Notes: generated by a model from the letters alone, not told the origin. DNA of 64,000 nucleotides from JAFMKE01 sp037624485 (GCA_037624485.1 JASJJC010000015.1:9056-73055), one strand, 5' to 3'; positions 35,771 to 44,571 are shown, counted from the stretch's first letter. Translations and numbers: made by a program.

Positions 35771-35807
35771 AGCGTTTCTACCTCGGGTAGAAACGTTTTT
35801 GTTTTTT
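35771..35807 (+). terminator. Terminator of the TonB receptor operon
   Basis: CGTTTCTACC (35773-35782), 3-base loop TCG, GGTAGAAACG (35786-35795), then T5-G-T6. A strong 10-bp stem between the PorV-OmpA gene and greA. Confidence 0.9.
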
Positions 35808-35821
35808 AAATTACTTGCACT

Positions 35822-36292
35822 ATGAGTTACATATATTTGTCAAAAGAAGGTTTCGAGAAGCTAAAAGCTGAGTTACATATTTTAAAAACTAAAGGAAGAT
35901 CTGAAGCAGCTCAAGCAATAGCTGAGGCAAGAGAGAAAGGGGATTTATCGGAGAATGCAGAATATGATGCAGCTAAAGAGGCTCAAGGTTTGTTGGAGAA
36001 GAAAATAGCTGAGTTAAATGATTCATTCTCTAGAGCTCGAATTTTAGATAAGTCACAATTGGATACTTCTAAGGTTGTTTTAATGAGTAAGGTGAAAGTG
36101 CGTAATGTGAAAATGAATAAAGAGTTTTCTTATCAAATAGTGGCTGGGCCTGAAGCAGATTTGTCACTAAATAAGATATCTGTGGACTCACCAATAGGCA
36201 GTGGCTTACTTGGGAAGAAGGAAGGAGATGTAGCCAATATTCAAGTTCCCGCAGGAAGTGTTGAGTTTGAAATAATCTCAATCAGTTTCTAA
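35822..36292 (+). CDS. greA: Transcription elongation factor GreA
   Basis: 156 aa. N-terminal coiled coil with EAREKGDLSENAEYDAAKEAQ, carrying the acidic tip (DLSENAEYD) that stimulates RNA polymerase transcript cleavage; C-terminal FKBP-like domain with SPIGSGLLGKKEGDVANIQVPAG. It rescues backtracked polymerase. The HIT gene starts directly after its stop. Confidence 0.95.
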   Translation: MSYIYLSKEGFEKLKAELHILKTKGRSEAAQAIAEAREKGDLSENAEYDAAKEAQGLLEKKIAELNDSFSRARILDKSQLDTSKVVLMSKVKVRNVKMNKEFSYQIVAGPEADLSLNKISVDSPIGSGLLGKKEGDVANIQVPAGSVEFEIISISF

Positions 36293-36694
36293 ATGAGTGT
36301 GTTTACCAGGATTGTTAAGGGGGAAATCCCATCTTATAAAATTGCGGAAACAGCAGATTGCTATGCTTTTTTAGATATCAATCCTTTGGCCAAGGGCCAT
36401 ACGCTTGTTATTCCCAAAAAAGAAGTAGATTATCTTTTTGATTTGGATGATGACTTGTTTCAATCCTTACAACTTTTTGCCAAACGAGTATCAATGGCAA
36501 TCAAGGAGGTGGTTACTTGTGAGAGAATTGGTGTGGCAGTAATTGGACTAGAAGTTCCTCATGCGCATATCCATTTAGTGCCTATCAACAGTATTGGAGA
36601 TCTTAATTTTTCAAAGCCTAAATTGATTGTGAATGCTGAAGAAATGCAAGCCATAGCCAAGGAAATTATGAAGGCATACGATTTAAATAACTAG
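36293..36694 (+). CDS. HIT family (Hint-like) nucleotide hydrolase
   Basis: 133 aa. FTRIVKGEIPSYKIAE, AFLDINPLAKGHTLVIPKK, and the histidine triad PHAHIHLVPI (HxHxH). HIT proteins of the Hint branch hydrolyse nucleoside phosphoramidates or aminoacyl-AMP; the physiological substrate is uncertain. It has no gap to greA and overlaps the converging ruvC by 4 bases. Confidence 0.92.
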   Translation: MSVFTRIVKGEIPSYKIAETADCYAFLDINPLAKGHTLVIPKKEVDYLFDLDDDLFQSLQLFAKRVSMAIKEVVTCERIGVAVIGLEVPHAHIHLVPINSIGDLNFSKPKLIVNAEEMQAIAKEIMKAYDLNN

Positions 36695-37251
36695 GATTTA
36701 ATTCTTCCTGGATTGTCTTTAATAAATCCTTCCCAACCTTTACTTGATTTTGAAGTATTGATTCTGCCTGAAGTTTGAAAATAATGACAAACTGCTACAG
36801 CTAATCCGTCAGTAGCATCTAAATTTTTCGGCATCTCCTTAAACTTACAGACACTTTGCAGCATGGATGCAACTTGTTCCTTGCTCGCATTACCATTACC
36901 CGTTATAGCCTGCTTAATTTTACGGGGAGCATATTCTTCAATAGGAATATCACGGGTTAAAACCGCAGCCATACTTACTCCTTGAGCTCGACCTAATTTT
37001 AGCATAGACTGAACATTCTTTCCAAAAAAAGGTGCTTCAATTGCACATAAATCAGGCTTATATTCATCTACTATATGTTGAACACGTTCAAATATATATT
37101 TAATTTTCAATTGATGATTACTGTATTTGCTGAGGTTGACACTGCCTAATGCTATAAGTTCAATTTGCTTATTTCGAATCCGAATAACGCCATATCCAAA
37201 TATACTTGTACCTGGATCAATTCCTAAGATAATAGTTTCATTCTCTGACAT
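36691..37251 (-). CDS. ruvC: Crossover junction endodeoxyribonuclease RuvC
   Basis: 186 aa. RNase H fold with ILGIDPGTSIFGYGV (catalytic Asp), LCAIEAPFFGKNVQSMLKLGRAQGV (catalytic Glu), and LDATDGLAVAVCHYF (last Asp pair). It resolves Holliday junctions with RuvAB, not in this window. Convergent with the HIT gene. The Ser/Lys-rich tail is slightly longer than usual. Confidence 0.94.
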   Translation of the reverse strand: MSENETIILGIDPGTSIFGYGVIRIRNKQIELIALGSVNLSKYSNHQLKIKYIFERVQHIVDEYKPDLCAIEAPFFGKNVQSMLKLGRAQGVSMAAVLTRDIPIEEYAPRKIKQAITGNGNASKEQVASMLQSVCKFKEMPKNLDATDGLAVAVCHYFQTSGRINTSKSSKGWEGFIKDNPGRIKS

Positions 37252-37305
37252 ACATACATTTAATTGATAAGAATAATTTATCTTTAAGCGAGAACCCCCT
37301 AAAGC

Positions 37306-38274
37306 TTGAAATCACCTACTTTACATAATGTATTAACTAATCTATTAAAGGTAATACTCTTTGTGGTATTGTTTGGTCTTATTTATTGGCAAATTGACTC
37401 AAGATCTTCAGAATTTAATTTAATAGAGAAATTTCAGGAAAGTTTTAGTTGGAGACAATTCCCCTTCCTTCTGGCTGCTATATTATTGATGCCGGTTAAT
37501 ATCTTTCTAGAAAGCACCAAATGGAGAATGTTTGTGAATGAATTCCTTCCTGATTTTGACATTGGGGATGCTTTAAAAAGTATGCTATGTGGAAGTTTCT
37601 TTGGTTTTATTTCTCCAAATCGAGTAGGGGAGTTTTTAGGCCGATTAAAGAGAATGCCAAAAGAATCTCGATCGAGGTCCTTAACCGCCGGTTATTGGGG
37701 CGGTTTAGCTCAGTTCATTGTCACCTTTAGTTTCGGTGTATATATGGGAGGGCGCACAATCATGCATTATGCCGACCTAAAATCTTTAGATATATATACC
37801 ATTCCATTTGCATTGGGTATTATTCTTACTTCAAGTTTGGTTTATTTCAATTTAAAATGGGTGCTATCCAAAGTTTCTAGAATTGGATTTTTGAATAAAA
37901 TAACGATTAAATATCCTATAGAATATGATGTCCCTAAGATGAAACTGCTGTTAATTTTAGTCGTCACTCTATTTAGATACTTGGTTTACGTTTCGCAATA
38001 TGTCTATTTGCTTTATTTTTTTGGTGTTGACTTACCCTATGAAGTTTTATTCTCTGCAGTTGGATCTATGTTAGTGGTTCATACCTTGTTCCCATCCGTT
38101 CCATTTATCGACTTGGGTGTAAAAGGAAATACTTTGGTACTGATTTTAAGTCGGCATTCTTCCAATGAATTGGGAATGGTTCTGGCAGTTTTCACTATTT
38201 GGATAGTTAATATAATAATACCTGCTATTGTCGGGTATTACTTTTTCATTTCGGGAAGGAAAAAGTTAAATTAA
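37306..38274 (+). CDS. Flippase-like membrane protein (AglD/LPG-synthase TM family)
   Basis: 322 aa, TTG start. Seven or eight hydrophobic segments, with FLESTKWRMF, LCGSFFGFISPNRVGEFLGR and the C-terminal LFPSVPFIDLGVKGNTLVLIL typical of the UPF0104/lysylphosphatidylglycerol synthase transmembrane family (PF03706). These are proposed lipid-linked substrate flippases. No soluble synthetase domain, so not a full MprF. It stands alone between ruvC (divergent) and dnaB. Confidence 0.8.
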   Translation: MKSPTLHNVLTNLLKVILFVVLFGLIYWQIDSRSSEFNLIEKFQESFSWRQFPFLLAAILLMPVNIFLESTKWRMFVNEFLPDFDIGDALKSMLCGSFFGFISPNRVGEFLGRLKRMPKESRSRSLTAGYWGGLAQFIVTFSFGVYMGGRTIMHYADLKSLDIYTIPFALGIILTSSLVYFNLKWVLSKVSRIGFLNKITIKYPIEYDVPKMKLLLILVVTLFRYLVYVSQYVYLLYFFGVDLPYEVLFSAVGSMLVVHTLFPSVPFIDLGVKGNTLVLILSRHSSNELGMVLAVFTIWIVNIIIPAIVGYYFFISGRKKLN

Positions 38275-38307
38275 CTTTTTTTCCACATTTCCATATTTTT
38301 ATTAACG

Positions 38308-38338
38308 TTGCATGTGTACTCTTTTGTTTCTAACTTTA
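38308..38338 (+). promoter_or_regulatory. Promoter of dnaB
   Basis: TTG (38308-38310), 20 bases, TAACTTTA (38331-38338), one mismatch to TAnnTTTG. The leader to the ATG at 38420 is about 75 bases and contains a hairpin. Confidence 0.6.
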
Positions 38339-38369
38339 TTAGAAATCTGGGAGAATAAGTTCTAATTTT

Positions 38370-38392
38370 ATTGAATCAATTAGTGATTCAAT
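38370..38392 (+). promoter_or_regulatory. Inverted repeat in the dnaB leader
   Basis: ATTGAATCA (38370-38378) and TGATTCAAT (38384-38392) are perfect 9-base arms around ATTAG. It lies between the promoter and the ATG, with no T-tract after it. It could be an operator or an mRNA hairpin. Confidence 0.45.
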
Positions 38393-38419
38393 TCATTCTT
38401 TTATCCTAAGCAAAAAACC

Positions 38420-39958
38420 ATGAAAGAAAATCAAGACTTTAACAAACGATTAAATGAAGCCATAAAAAAGGGTAGAGATAAGAAATCAGGGGATGGTTTG
38501 GAAAATGCTAAAATTCTTCCGCAAGCAAGAGATCTAGAAGAAGCGGTCTTGGGAGCAGTAATGCTGGAAGCAGAAGCATTTGATAAAGTGGTGGAGATAA
38601 TCAAGCCAGAAAGTTTTTATGTAGATGCACACCTTAAAATTTATAGAGCTATGCAGAAGCTCTACGAGGAAAATCAGCCCATTGATATTCTTACGGTAAA
38701 TGAAAAATTGAAATTAACTGGCGACCTCGATATGGTTGGTGGTTCATATTTCATTGCATCTTTAACCAATAAAGTCTCCTCTTCAGCCAATATTGAGTTT
38801 CATGCCAGAATTATTGCACAGAAACACTTACAAAGAGAATTGATTAATGTTAGCGGTGAAATGCTTAAAGATGCCTATGATGACACAGTTGATGTATTCG
38901 ATTTATTAGATAAAGCAGAGGGTGAGTTGTTCGAACTTAGTGAGAACAACATGAAGAAAAATACGGAAAAAATTAGTTCTATACTCCTAGAGGAATTAGA
39001 AGAGATTGATCAACGAAGACTAAGAGCGGTCGATGGAGATGTACTCACTGGAGTTGGTTCTGGTTTTACCGAATTGGATAGGTTGACTGCTGGATGGCAA
39101 AAATCAGATTTGATTATTTTAGCTGCTCGTCCAGGTATGGGGAAAACGGCTTTTACTTTAGCTTTGGCTAGGAATGCTTCTGTTGATCTAGAAAAACCAG
39201 TTGCATTCTTTTCTTTGGAAATGTCGTCTAATCAATTGGTCAGTAGATTGATTTCAATGGAAACTGAAATTGATTCGGATAAGTTGAGAAAAGGTACGTT
39301 GCTGGAAAGGGAATGGAAACACCTCACAAAAAATATTGATACTCTCCAAAATGCCCCTCTTTATGTAGATGATACTCCGGCTATTGGCGTATTTGAATTA
39401 CGTGCAAAGTGCAGACGACTTAAGGCTAAGAATGATATCTCAATGATTGTCATTGATTATCTTCAACTTATGACTGGTGCAAATGATGGAAAGGGGAATG
39501 GTAATAGAGAACAAGAAATTTCTTATATCTCCAGATCATTGAAAGGTATTGCCAAAGAACTAAATGTACCTGTTATTGCTCTGTCTCAGCTAAGTAGAGC
39601 GGTTGAAACAAGAGGCGGCACAAAAAGACCTATGTTGTCTGATTTGAGAGAGTCTGGGGCGATTGAGCAAGATGCGGACATGGTAATGTTCTTGTATCGA
39701 CCAGACTATTATGGTATAACGGAAGATGAGGATAACCAGGATTGCAGAGGAATAGCTGAGGTTATTGTGGCTAAGAATAGGCATGGAGCCTTGCGCACAG
39801 TCAAGGTTAGATTTGTAGCTAATTTTGCCAAATTTGTCAATCTAGATACTCAATTTATGGAATTGCCACAAGATTACAACAATACCATTACAAAGGGTTC
39901 AAGAATGAATGATCCGGAAGATGATAATGATAATGCTGATAATTCAACTCCCTTCTAA
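38420..39958 (+). CDS. dnaB: Replicative DNA helicase DnaB
   Basis: 512 aa. N-terminal helical domain (LPQARDLEEAVLGAVMLE), then the RecA-like motor with Walker A ARPGMGKTAF, MSIDYL-type Walker B (MIVIDYLQLM), and LSQLSRAVETRGGTKRPMLSDLRESGAIEQDAD (in segments) typical of DnaB. Acidic Asp/Asn-rich C-terminal tail ending NADNSTPF. No intein. It unwinds DNA at the replication fork. Confidence 0.96.
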   Translation: MKENQDFNKRLNEAIKKGRDKKSGDGLENAKILPQARDLEEAVLGAVMLEAEAFDKVVEIIKPESFYVDAHLKIYRAMQKLYEENQPIDILTVNEKLKLTGDLDMVGGSYFIASLTNKVSSSANIEFHARIIAQKHLQRELINVSGEMLKDAYDDTVDVFDLLDKAEGELFELSENNMKKNTEKISSILLEELEEIDQRRLRAVDGDVLTGVGSGFTELDRLTAGWQKSDLIILAARPGMGKTAFTLALARNASVDLEKPVAFFSLEMSSNQLVSRLISMETEIDSDKLRKGTLLEREWKHLTKNIDTLQNAPLYVDDTPAIGVFELRAKCRRLKAKNDISMIVIDYLQLMTGANDGKGNGNREQEISYISRSLKGIAKELNVPVIALSQLSRAVETRGGTKRPMLSDLRESGAIEQDADMVMFLYRPDYYGITEDEDNQDCRGIAEVIVAKNRHGALRTVKVRFVANFAKFVNLDTQFMELPQDYNNTITKGSRMNDPEDDNDNADNSTPF

Positions 39959-39971
39959 ATCAGTTAAGTTT

Positions 39972-41048
39972 TTACTTTTGTGCGAGACGCACGAAGATTA
40001 TCCCTATTACAATAAAAATAAAATTGGGTATCCATATCCCCCAAAAGGCATCTAAACCTGCATTGGTGGCATAAGTGGTTGTAAATTTTGCGGTTAACTC
40101 ATAGAGTCCTGCTAAAACAATCGCTGTGACGATATGCAAGCCTAATCCTCCTCGCACTTTACGGGAAGCTAGCGAATATCCTATTATCGTTAGAATAATC
40201 AAGCTAAAAACGGAGGCTGTGCGTCGATGTAACTCTAATGAGTAATACACAATGTTATTTTGTCCCGCATCGCGTAAGGTTTGAATATATGCCTTGAGCT
40301 CCGGAGTGGTCATTTCATCCTTTGAAGACACTTTGACATCTAAATTTTTTGGAGAAAAGTTTAAAACCGTATCCATGGTATTTCCAAAGATGATTTTTTC
40401 CTCGCCATTTTCAAAAGTCCTTATGGTATATGTTTGTATTCGCCAAGATTGGAGTGAATCGATCCAAATTGCTTTGTCAGAATTTAGCTTATAGGTTAAT
40501 TGATTATTCTCAATATGCTCTAAACTCATTTTGAGTCCAGTATTAGTCTCTGTGGTGAAGCGTGAAAAATATAAATAGGTGTGCTCATCTAATTTTCGAT
40601 GAACATTCATTAACCAGTAATTTTTCCAAGAGGTTAAATATTCCCATTCAAAAGCTAAGCGATTTTTATTTGCATTTGGAACAAGATAATGATTCGAGTA
40701 AAACAAAATACCCCCCAAAATACTGGCACCAATAAAGTAAGGCAGCATTAATCGGTAGAAGCTCACGCCTCCGCTAGTCATTGCAATAATCTCCGAACGT
40801 GCAGCTAATTGAGCAGTAAAAAAAACTACTGCAACTAAGACAAAAAATGGCCCCAATAAAGCCGAAATATGAGGAATAAAATTTAAATAGTATTGAGAGA
40901 AAATCATTCCCCAACTTGCTTCACTCTTTATGAAATTATCAATCTTTTCAGATAAATCGATGACCACAGCGATCATGACTAATAACATTAGAATGAAAAA
41001 GAATGTCCCTAGAAATTTCTTAATAATATAGAGGTCGATTTTCTTCAA
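39972..41048 (-). CDS. LptF/LptG family permease
   Basis: 358 aa, the usual family length. DLYIIKKFLGTFFFILMLL opening, three N-terminal membrane segments, SEIIAMTSGGVSFYRLMLP motif, a periplasmic jellyroll, then three C-terminal segments (FSLIILTIIGYSLASRKVRGGLGLHI). It is probably the LptG partner of the permease at 16275. Downstream of tgt on the same strand with a 32-base gap, a neighbourhood I recall as common in Bacteroidota. Confidence 0.88.
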   Translation of the reverse strand: MKKIDLYIIKKFLGTFFFILMLLVMIAVVIDLSEKIDNFIKSEASWGMIFSQYYLNFIPHISALLGPFFVLVAVVFFTAQLAARSEIIAMTSGGVSFYRLMLPYFIGASILGGILFYSNHYLVPNANKNRLAFEWEYLTSWKNYWLMNVHRKLDEHTYLYFSRFTTETNTGLKMSLEHIENNQLTYKLNSDKAIWIDSLQSWRIQTYTIRTFENGEEKIIFGNTMDTVLNFSPKNLDVKVSSKDEMTTPELKAYIQTLRDAGQNNIVYYSLELHRRTASVFSLIILTIIGYSLASRKVRGGLGLHIVTAIVLAGLYELTAKFTTTYATNAGLDAFWGIWIPNFIFIVIGIIFVRLAQK

Positions 41049-41080
41049 TGAATGGTAACTTATTTAATAAACTCTTTTTT

Positions 41081-42211
41081 TTACAATCTAGTACTTACTT
41101 GCTTGACCATTTTATCTTTCCAACTTGAAAAGCTTCCTGCGATAATCTGCTTTCGTGCTTCTCCAACTAACCACATGTAAAAACTCAAATTATGGATAGA
41201 TGCAATTTGACCACCTAATCGTTCTCCGCTAATAAACAAATGGCGCAGATACGCTTTCGAGTGGAATTGACTTGTACTAGAATCACTTTCCGTATCAATT
41301 GGACTAAAGTCATCCGCCCATTTTCTATTCTTGATATTTATGAATCCATGCTGTGTAAACAACATTCCGTTTCTTGCATTTCGGGTTGGCATAACACAAT
41401 CAAACATATCTATTCCTAATGCTATATTTTCTAAGATATTTGCTGGCGTTCCAACCCCCATTAAATAGCGAGGTTTATCGCTTGGGAGAATCTCACAAAC
41501 TACTTCTGTCATGGCGTACATTTCCTCTGCCGGTTCACCCACACTTAGTCCTCCAATAGCATTGCCTTTTCTATTTTTTCCGGCTATGTATTCAGCACTT
41601 TGAGCTCTTAAATCTTTATAAGTACTTCCTTGAACGATAGGAAACAATGTTTGTTCGTAATCATATATTCCAGTTGTTTCATCAAATCGTTGGGTACACC
41701 TATCTAGCCATCGATGCGTCATGTGCATAGAATCTTTAGCATACTTGTAGTCGCAAGGATAAGGTGTGCATTCATCAAAAGCCATAATAATATCAGCACC
41801 GATAATTCGTTGAGTATCCATTACATTCTCAGGAGTAAACAAATGCCTAGATCCATCTATGTGGGATTGAAATTTCACTCCTTCCTCTTTAATTTTACGG
41901 GTTCCGGACAATGAATATACCTGATAACCTCCACTATCTGTCAAGATAGGCCTGTTCCATCCAATGAATTTGTGCAAGCCTCCAGCTTTTTTTATGATGT
42001 CTAATCCTGGTCTTAAATACAAATGATAGGTATTCCCTAATATGATTTGTGCCATGATTTGCTCTTCCAATTCTTTAAAATGGACGGCTTTTACACTACC
42101 TATAGTTCCAACAGGCATGAAAATAGGTGTTTCAATAATTCCATGATCTGTTTGAATGGTGCACGCTCTTGCTTTTGAAAGTTTATCTTTGTGCTGCAAA
42201 TTAAATTTCAT
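41081..42211 (-). CDS. tgt: Queuine tRNA-ribosyltransferase lacking the zinc cysteines
   Basis: 376 aa. Exchanges guanine-34 of certain tRNAs for preQ1. Catalytic parts are intact: ILTDSGGYQVYSL (Asp92), AFDECTPYP, VQGSTYKDLR, GGLSVGE, and nucleophile Asp271 in MFDCVMPTRNARNG. The C-terminal zinc motif, normally C-x-C-x-x-C with a later His, reads Ser309-x-Ser311-x-x-Ser314 (ESDSSTSQF), while IHNLSFY with His340 remains. So zinc binding is probably lost while the fold persists. The start codon shares two bases with the divergent glycosyltransferase start. Confidence 0.93.
   Translation of the reverse strand: MKFNLQHKDKLSKARACTIQTDHGIIETPIFMPVGTIGSVKAVHFKELEEQIMAQIILGNTYHLYLRPGLDIIKKAGGLHKFIGWNRPILTDSGGYQVYSLSGTRKIKEEGVKFQSHIDGSRHLFTPENVMDTQRIIGADIIMAFDECTPYPCDYKYAKDSMHMTHRWLDRCTQRFDETTGIYDYEQTLFPIVQGSTYKDLRAQSAEYIAGKNRKGNAIGGLSVGEPAEEMYAMTEVVCEILPSDKPRYLMGVGTPANILENIALGIDMFDCVMPTRNARNGMLFTQHGFINIKNRKWADDFSPIDTESDSSTSQFHSKAYLRHLFISGERLGGQIASIHNLSFYMWLVGEARKQIIAGSFSSWKDKMVKQVSTRL
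42184..42191 (+). promoter_or_regulatory. -7 box for the GT2 gene, inside tgt
   Basis: TATCTTTG, exact consensus, 18 bases before the ATG at 42210, lying within the 5' end of the tgt coding region on the opposite strand. No good -33 element at the standard distance. Confidence 0.4.
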
Positions 42212-43307
42212 GCCTATATCTTTGTTCGTTTTTACGCTAATATTACTGTTTGGGCTGCTAAGTTATTATTTAATATTTAGTTGTTTAACCCTTCCACAAG
42301 AACTTCCTAAACAAAAAGTTTTCATATCGGGAGTATCTATCATAATATGTGCAAAGAATGAACTTGAAAACTTACGGCAGAATATTCCTGCATGGTTAAA
42401 TCAGCAGCAGGTTGAGTTTGAGTTGATCATAGTAAACCATCAGTCCACTGATGGTTCTAAAGCATATTTAGATGAGTTAAAAAAGCAAGAAGATAGACTA
42501 AGAGTTGTGCATATTGAGAGCGATCAAACGAGCGTGTTAAAAGGGAAAAGGTTTCCTTTATCTGTTGGAGTTGAAAATGCTCAATATGATTACTTAGTTT
42601 TGAGCGATGCAGATTGCTATCCAAATAGCCTCAATCATTTATTTCAAATAACAAAGCCATTAGCAAGAGGCAAAGACATCGTACTGGGATATAGTCCTTA
42701 TGAAAGCCGTCCAGGATTCGTTAATCGTTTAGTGCATTATGAAACAACAATTACAGCACTTTTATATCTTTCTTTTGCGCGGATAGGACTTCCATATATG
42801 GGGGTTGGACGGAATTTGGCCTATAAAAAGTCCTTGTTAAGTAAAGATGTTTTTGATGAAAGCAACTCGACTCTTGGTGGAGATGATGATCTAATTATTG
42901 GTAAAATTGCCAATAAGAAAAATACTGCGATTAGCATACATCCAGAGACCTTGGTTTACTCGTATCCTCCGGAAAATTTCTCGCAATGGATAAAGCAAAA
43001 ACAGCGTCACTACAGTACTGCTCGGCATTATGATTACTTCAAAATATTATTAATAGGGGGATTTGCCGGATTTAACTTTCTTTTCTACATTTCCTTGTTA
43101 ATTCTGCTTACCAAAATAAATCCTTTAATTGTTTTAGGTTTATATTTGTCTAAGTTATTTCTGTTTATTATGTTTAACTACAGAAATTTAAAGGTGCTCA
43201 AAATGCTTGAATTAATTCCTCGAGTAATCTATCTAGATATTGTTTGGATCATTTTTTTAGTTTATAATCATTTAAAAGCACTAAAAGCAAATAATGGCTG
43301 GAGCTGA
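42210..43307 (+). CDS. GT2 family glycosyltransferase, membrane-anchored
   Basis: 365 aa from the ATG at 42210; the frame is open to 42156, but that would overlap tgt more and weaken the N-terminal membrane segment (ISLFVFTLILLFGLLSYYLIF). GT-A fold: VSIIICAKNELENL, VNHQSTDGS, LVLSDADCYP (DxD-like), GGDDDLIIGK, and KQKQRHYSTARHY (Q/RxxRW-like region). Two more membrane segments at the C-terminus. Substrate unknown; likely envelope polysaccharide or lipid-linked sugar. Overlaps the next gene by 14 bases. Confidence 0.85.
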   Translation: MPISLFVFTLILLFGLLSYYLIFSCLTLPQELPKQKVFISGVSIIICAKNELENLRQNIPAWLNQQQVEFELIIVNHQSTDGSKAYLDELKKQEDRLRVVHIESDQTSVLKGKRFPLSVGVENAQYDYLVLSDADCYPNSLNHLFQITKPLARGKDIVLGYSPYESRPGFVNRLVHYETTITALLYLSFARIGLPYMGVGRNLAYKKSLLSKDVFDESNSTLGGDDDLIIGKIANKKNTAISIHPETLVYSYPPENFSQWIKQKQRHYSTARHYDYFKILLIGGFAGFNFLFYISLLILLTKINPLIVLGLYLSKLFLFIMFNYRNLKVLKMLELIPRVIYLDIVWIIFLVYNHLKALKANNGWS

Positions 43308-43899
43308 TCAAAAAGTTATTGATTTATATCTCGTGGATAGAATTCTTACGAGAAATGATCAGTTAGCTTATGCTACTTTAATGAATAAGTATAAAAAGGC
43401 GGTTTACTTTACTGTTCTTAAAATGGTTAGCAACAAAGATGATGCAGAGGATTTAACTATGCAGGCATTCACCAAAGCCTTTAAAAGTTTAGATAAATAC
43501 GATAATAGTTATGCATTTTCTACCTGGTTATTTCGTATTGCTAGTAATAGTGCCATCGACCATCTACGTAAACGTAGATTGGCTACTACATCGTTGGATG
43601 TCAGTATATATGATGATGATGGGGACGGCGGAGCACAGATAAGTTCAACATTAGTAGATGCGCACGCTGATCCTGAAACCACCATGCTAAAAGGTCAACG
43701 AAGTGTCATCATGCGTGAGGTTATAAACACCTTGGATGATAAATACAAAGAATTGATTCATCTCTACTACTTTGAAGAGTTGAAATATGAAGAAATATCT
43801 AAGAAGCTTAACTTACCGCTTGGGACAGTCAAAGTTAGATTGAGAAGAGCAAAGGATTTTTTAGCGAAGCTTTTAGAAGGTCATAAAGATAAATACTAA
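43294..43899 (+). CDS. ECF-type RNA polymerase sigma factor
   Basis: 201 aa. Region 2 (YKKAVYFTVLKMVSNKDDAEDLTMQAFTKAF, in segments; FSTWLFRIASNSAIDHLRKRR) and region 4 (LDDKYKELIHLYYFEELKYEEISKKLNLPLGTVKVRLRRAK, in segments) are clear. A 20-30 residue Asp/Gly-rich linker lies between them. No anti-sigma gene is adjacent; rsmG follows after 2 bases and the GT2 gene overlaps its start, so it appears to be expressed with housekeeping genes. Regulon unknown. Confidence 0.88.
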   Translation: MAGADQKVIDLYLVDRILTRNDQLAYATLMNKYKKAVYFTVLKMVSNKDDAEDLTMQAFTKAFKSLDKYDNSYAFSTWLFRIASNSAIDHLRKRRLATTSLDVSIYDDDGDGGAQISSTLVDAHADPETTMLKGQRSVIMREVINTLDDKYKELIHLYYFEELKYEEISKKLNLPLGTVKVRLRRAKDFLAKLLEGHKDKY

Positions 43900-43901
43900 G
43901 G

Positions 43902-44501
43902 ATGTTGGAAAGTCATTTCCCTGAACTCAGCGCAAAGCAATTGGAGCAATTCAAGATTTTAGGACAGCTCATTCGAGAATGGAACGAAAAAATCAATGTT
44001 ATATCCAGAAAGGATATAGATGCTTTTGAGACCAATCATCTCTTGCATTCTCTTGCTATTACAAAATTCAAGCGTTTCGGACGAGATAAACGGGTTTTGG
44101 ATATTGGAACCGGGGGAGGATTTCCTGGGATCCCACTAGCTATTTACTACCCTAAATGTAAGTTTCACTTAGTGGATAGTATAGGTAAAAAAATTAAAGT
44201 AGTGAATGAAATTGTTCAAGCCTTGGCTTTAGATAATGTACTTGCCGAGCAAAGACGGGTTGAAGAATTAACGGGAAGTTATCATTATATCGTTTCCAGA
44301 GCCGTTGCTCCTAGCAAGAAGCTATTGGATTGGTCGAAAAAATTGAAGGATCCAAGAGGCGCTGAATACTTCTTTTTGAAGGGGGGAGATTTAGATGAAG
44401 AGTTAAAAGAAATTGGTTACCAGGCAAAAGTTCAAAAAATATCTCAGTATTTTAAGGATGATTTTTTTGAAACCAAAAAAATTGTCTACATCAAAAGTTG
44501 A
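43902..44501 (+). CDS. rsmG: 16S rRNA 7-methylguanosine methyltransferase G
   Basis: 199 aa. EWNEKINVISRKDIDAFETNHLLHSLAI and SAM-binding VLDIGTGGGFPGIPLAIYYP are diagnostic of RsmG (GidB), which methylates G527 of 16S rRNA. VSRAVAPSKKLLDWSKK follows the family pattern. In operon with the ECF sigma gene. Confidence 0.94.
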   Translation: MLESHFPELSAKQLEQFKILGQLIREWNEKINVISRKDIDAFETNHLLHSLAITKFKRFGRDKRVLDIGTGGGFPGIPLAIYYPKCKFHLVDSIGKKIKVVNEIVQALALDNVLAEQRRVEELTGSYHYIVSRAVAPSKKLLDWSKKLKDPRGAEYFFLKGGDLDEELKEIGYQAKVQKISQYFKDDFFETKKIVYIKS

Positions 44502-44532
44502 GCATGAATAGGTTAAATTTATTTACTCAATT

Positions 44533-44544
44533 TTCAATATTGAA
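44533..44544. promoter_or_regulatory. 12-bp palindrome upstream of proline dehydrogenase
   Basis: TTCAATATTGAA is perfectly palindromic and lies 27 bases before the ATG at 44572. It is a possible operator; the short length allows chance occurrence. Confidence 0.25.
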
Positions 44545-44571
44545 TTATTTTTACAAATTATAACTATATCA

